DNA of 9,414 nt from Thermoguttaceae bacterium. GTDB taxonomy: Bacteria; Planctomycetota; Planctomycetia; Pirellulales; Thermoguttaceae. Position 1 is the first letter of the stretch, and each line of letters begins with the position of its first letter. The stretch spans positions 1 to 9,414 of the forward strand of contig JANLFZ010000149.1 of NCBI GenBank assembly GCA_024653385.1, given 5' to 3'. A program made the translations under genes and the position numbers. Below, one piece after another: positions 7,990 to 9,414 of this stretch. The notes under the pieces were generated by a model. It was not told where the DNA came from, searched no databases, and saw only the letters and a program-made list of their open reading frames with translations.

Positions 7990-9156
7990 TCACGACGCCG
8001 ACCATTCGGGGTCGGGCTTCGGCAAGATCTGCGGCGAGACGCCCCGCTGCAACGCAGCCACCGCCGCGACGGCGGCCGCCACGCTTGAAGCGTCGGGGTG
8101 AACCTCCACGGTCACCTCGAACGTGCGCGTCTCGCCGGGCTCCAGTACCGCGACCCGGCCTTTCTCCTTTTCGAACGACTTGCGGTTGGGGAAGTTGATG
8201 GCCGGCTCCAGGCCCGTGACGTAGCCGTCGATCGCCGCCTGCCGGTTCTTCCACAGCGTAAAGCAGGGCAGTTGCCGCTTGCTGAAGGCAAGACTCACGC
8301 CTTGGTTGGCTGCGGCGTTGTGCAACAAAGCCCGCGTCCGGCCCGCCGCCTCAGCAGCCAGTTCAAAGAAGAACACGGCCTCGGGGGTGCCCGGACTCTC
8401 GGGGCCATAGGTGTCCCACTGCGCCAGGTTGCCCACCGCCACCGCGTCGCGCGGGGCCATCCTCACCACCGGAAGCACGGCCTTGGCGCCGGGTTCGGCC
8501 AAGGGGGGCCCGAAATTGATGTGATACAGCAGTTCCAGCTCGGCCCGCTCGGCCGACACGTTCGTGATCGCGTCGGTCACCGTGAAGCCGGGCCGGCCCA
8601 ATCCGGTCGAGATCGTCGAGACCATGCGCAGCTTGTTGCCGAACAACCGGGCCTCGTCGACCACCCCCGACACGGCGAGCGTCCTCGCATCGGTGTCGAC
8701 CACCACCTCGACCTTGCGCGCGGGCTGGTTGGCGATCTTGCCGTGCAAGGGATAGCGGAGGGTGCCGTTCGGGTTGAACTCCGGGGCCCCGTTGCTCTCC
8801 AGCCCGCAGCGAACCAACAGTTCGTCGAACCCGTCGAGCCAGCCGATCCCGCTGGGCTCCCACAGACGCACCAGCGCGGGATGGACCGGACCGGCCACCG
8901 GCGAGCGCCATCCGACTTGGAGTTCGCCCAGCGACGCCTTCCAAACGCCCATGCCCCGCGTGGGCACCACCACCAGCCGGAGCGTTCCATTGTCCACCTC
9001 GACCACATCGACGCCGTCCCGCAAGCCGCCGCGGAGGGTTCTCTTGGCGACCGACCAGGTCCCAGCGAGCCCCGGAGCGTCCGCGGGCGAAAGGGTGAGG
9101 CGGTCAAGGTACACGTCCTGATCGACATCGAGGAGCGTCCAGGTGTGCTTGGGCAT
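7990..9156 (-). CDS. DUF4432-family, aldose-1-epimerase-like protein
   Basis: A 388-residue protein of the galactose-mutarotase-like beta-sandwich superfamily, closest by recall to the DUF4432 group. Recognisable segments are LVVVPTRGMGVWKA (about residues 60-73), GWRSPVAGPVHPALV, the long conserved run from GIGWLDGFDELLVRCGLE to GAPEFN, YPLHGKIAN, the LLYHINFGPP strand and VTGLEPAINFPNRKS near the C-terminus. Conserved His and Arg/Glu residues in these segments probably bind a sugar, as in mutarotases. The substrate is unknown, and an epimerase reaction is inferred only from the fold. No signal peptide is seen, so it is probably cytoplasmic. The ATG at 9156 has GGAGG 5 nt upstream, preferred over the in-frame ATG at 9210, which falls inside a leader hairpin. 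The last ~30 residues include an Ala/Val-rich helix. Confidence 0.88.
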   Translation of the reverse strand: MPKHTWTLLDVDQDVYLDRLTLSPADAPGLAGTWSVAKRTLRGGLRDGVDVVEVDNGTLRLVVVPTRGMGVWKASLGELQVGWRSPVAGPVHPALVRLWEPSGIGWLDGFDELLVRCGLESNGAPEFNPNGTLRYPLHGKIANQPARKVEVVVDTDARTLAVSGVVDEARLFGNKLRMVSTISTGLGRPGFTVTDAITNVSAERAELELLYHINFGPPLAEPGAKAVLPVVRMAPRDAVAVGNLAQWDTYGPESPGTPEAVFFFELAAEAAGRTRALLHNAAANQGVSLAFSKRQLPCFTLWKNRQAAIDGYVTGLEPAINFPNRKSFEKEKGRVAVLEPGETRTFEVTVEVHPDASSVAAAVAAVAALQRGVSPQILPKPDPEWSAS

Positions 9157-9161
9157 GGCAG

Positions 9162-9168
9162 CCTCCGG
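9162..9168 (-). promoter_or_regulatory. Shine-Dalgarno of the DUF4432-like gene
   Basis: CCGGAGG on the minus strand, 5 nt before the ATG at 9156. It decides this start against the longer in-frame option at 9210. Confidence 0.7.
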
Positions 9169-9197
9169 TTCGGACACGGCAGAACAGACTCGGCGTT

Positions 9198-9217
9198 GGG
9201 TCGCCATCATGCGACCC
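9198..9217 (-). promoter_or_regulatory. Perfect 7-bp hairpin in the leader of the DUF4432-like gene
   Basis: GGGTCGC (9198-9204) and GCGACCC (9211-9217) flank a 6-base loop. It lies just downstream of the candidate -10 box, so it is either an operator at the transcription start or a stem at the 5' end of the mRNA. Confidence 0.45.
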
Positions 9218-9227
9218 CCGCCCGCCT

Positions 9228-9233
9228 AATATA
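9228..9233 (-). promoter_or_regulatory. Candidate -10 box for the DUF4432-like/DJ-1-like unit
   Basis: TATATT on the minus strand matches TATAAT at 5 of 6 positions and is the only AT-rich spot in a GC-rich leader. Transcription would start near 9221, giving a ~65-nt leader. The -35 match is poor (TTCTCG at a 17-nt spacing). Confidence 0.3.
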
Positions 9234-9297
9234 GGGGCTTCGGCATCCAACGAGAAGAGGCCCAGAGCGATGCAATCGCAGCCCAACCGCATTCGCC

Positions 9298-9414
9298 TCG
9301 CGCCGCTTGGGCCGAACCGTCGGGCCCGTGCCCGTGGTCGCCATGGTGCAGGATCCAGCCCCCCGCGCGACACGTGCCAAGTGTTGGGTAGACGGTTCGG
9401 CCCAAGCGGCGCGA
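9298..9414. repeat. Perfect 24-bp inverted repeat with 69-bp interior, reaching the window edge
   Basis: The arm at 9298-9321 (starting TCGCGCCGCTTGG, ending CCGAACCGTC) is the exact reverse complement of 9391-9414. The repeat may continue beyond the right edge, since 9297 has no partner inside the window. The 69-bp interior (9322-9390) has no recognisable gene or RNA. Candidates are a miniature mobile element with terminal inverted repeats, a dispersed palindromic repeat, or a recombination site; the evidence here does not choose. Confidence 0.75.

Noticed and set aside
8098..9234. Plus-strand open frame opposite the DUF4432-like gene
   Set aside because: It covers the whole conserved minus-strand gene and has no recognisable family features.
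9104..9373. Minus-strand open frame upstream of the epimerase-like gene
   Set aside because: Arg/Gly-rich translation with no family match. It overlaps the DUF4432-like start, the leader hairpin and one side of the inverted repeat.
9281..9390. Integron attC-like core sites (GCCCAAC ... GTTGGGT) 110 bp apart
   Set aside because: The heptamers fit RYYYAAC/GTTRRRY, but the strong 24-bp arms are not nested between them as an attC fold needs, and no integrase or cassette gene is present.

Overview
The window is a high-GC bacterial chromosome segment. It most resembles a planctomycete (Planctomycetota), judging by the paired GroELs, the DUF4432-type epimerase relative, the Tat-exported DJ-1-like protein and the spacious intergenic gaps. 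This taxonomic guess rests on gene content only. Apart from the gene cut by the left edge, every gene lies on the minus strand, so transcription runs right to left.

Layout, left to right. (1) Positions 3-482, plus strand: the C-terminal end of a TPR-like protein that enters from outside the window and converges on the minus-strand block. (2) Positions 501-6890, minus strand: a protein-folding and stress cluster. In transcription order it holds a GroEL with a GGM tail (here GroEL-A), groES, a second GroEL without a GGM tail (GroEL-B), dnaJ, grpE, an FmdB-type zinc-ribbon protein and a YacG-type zinc protein. The last two overlap by 4 bp. dnaK, hrcA and a CIRCE operator are not seen. (3) Positions 6891-7238: a 348-bp non-coding region upstream of the cluster with several small dyads. 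(4) Positions 7239-7922 and 7990-9156, minus strand: a Tat-signal DJ-1/PfpI protein and, upstream of it, a DUF4432/aldose-1-epimerase-like protein, probably co-transcribed. (5) Positions 9157-9414: leader and promoter region of that pair, followed by a perfect 24-bp inverted repeat ending at the window edge.

The chaperone genes form one functional set. GroES is the lid for one or both GroEL rings. DnaJ and GrpE are the co-chaperone and nucleotide exchange factor of a DnaK encoded elsewhere. FmdB and YacG are small zinc proteins carried at the operon's end. The gaps inside the cluster contain RNA-fold candidates: a GC-rich hairpin after groEL-A, a hairpin that includes the groEL-B Shine-Dalgarno sequence, a REP-like palindrome before dnaJ, and a small hairpin beside the grpE Shine-Dalgarno sequence. 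These suggest that output of the individual genes is tuned separately within one transcription unit. I found no clearly new biological system. The most unusual items are the two diverged GroELs around one groES, the REP-like palindrome, and the long inverted repeat at the right edge.
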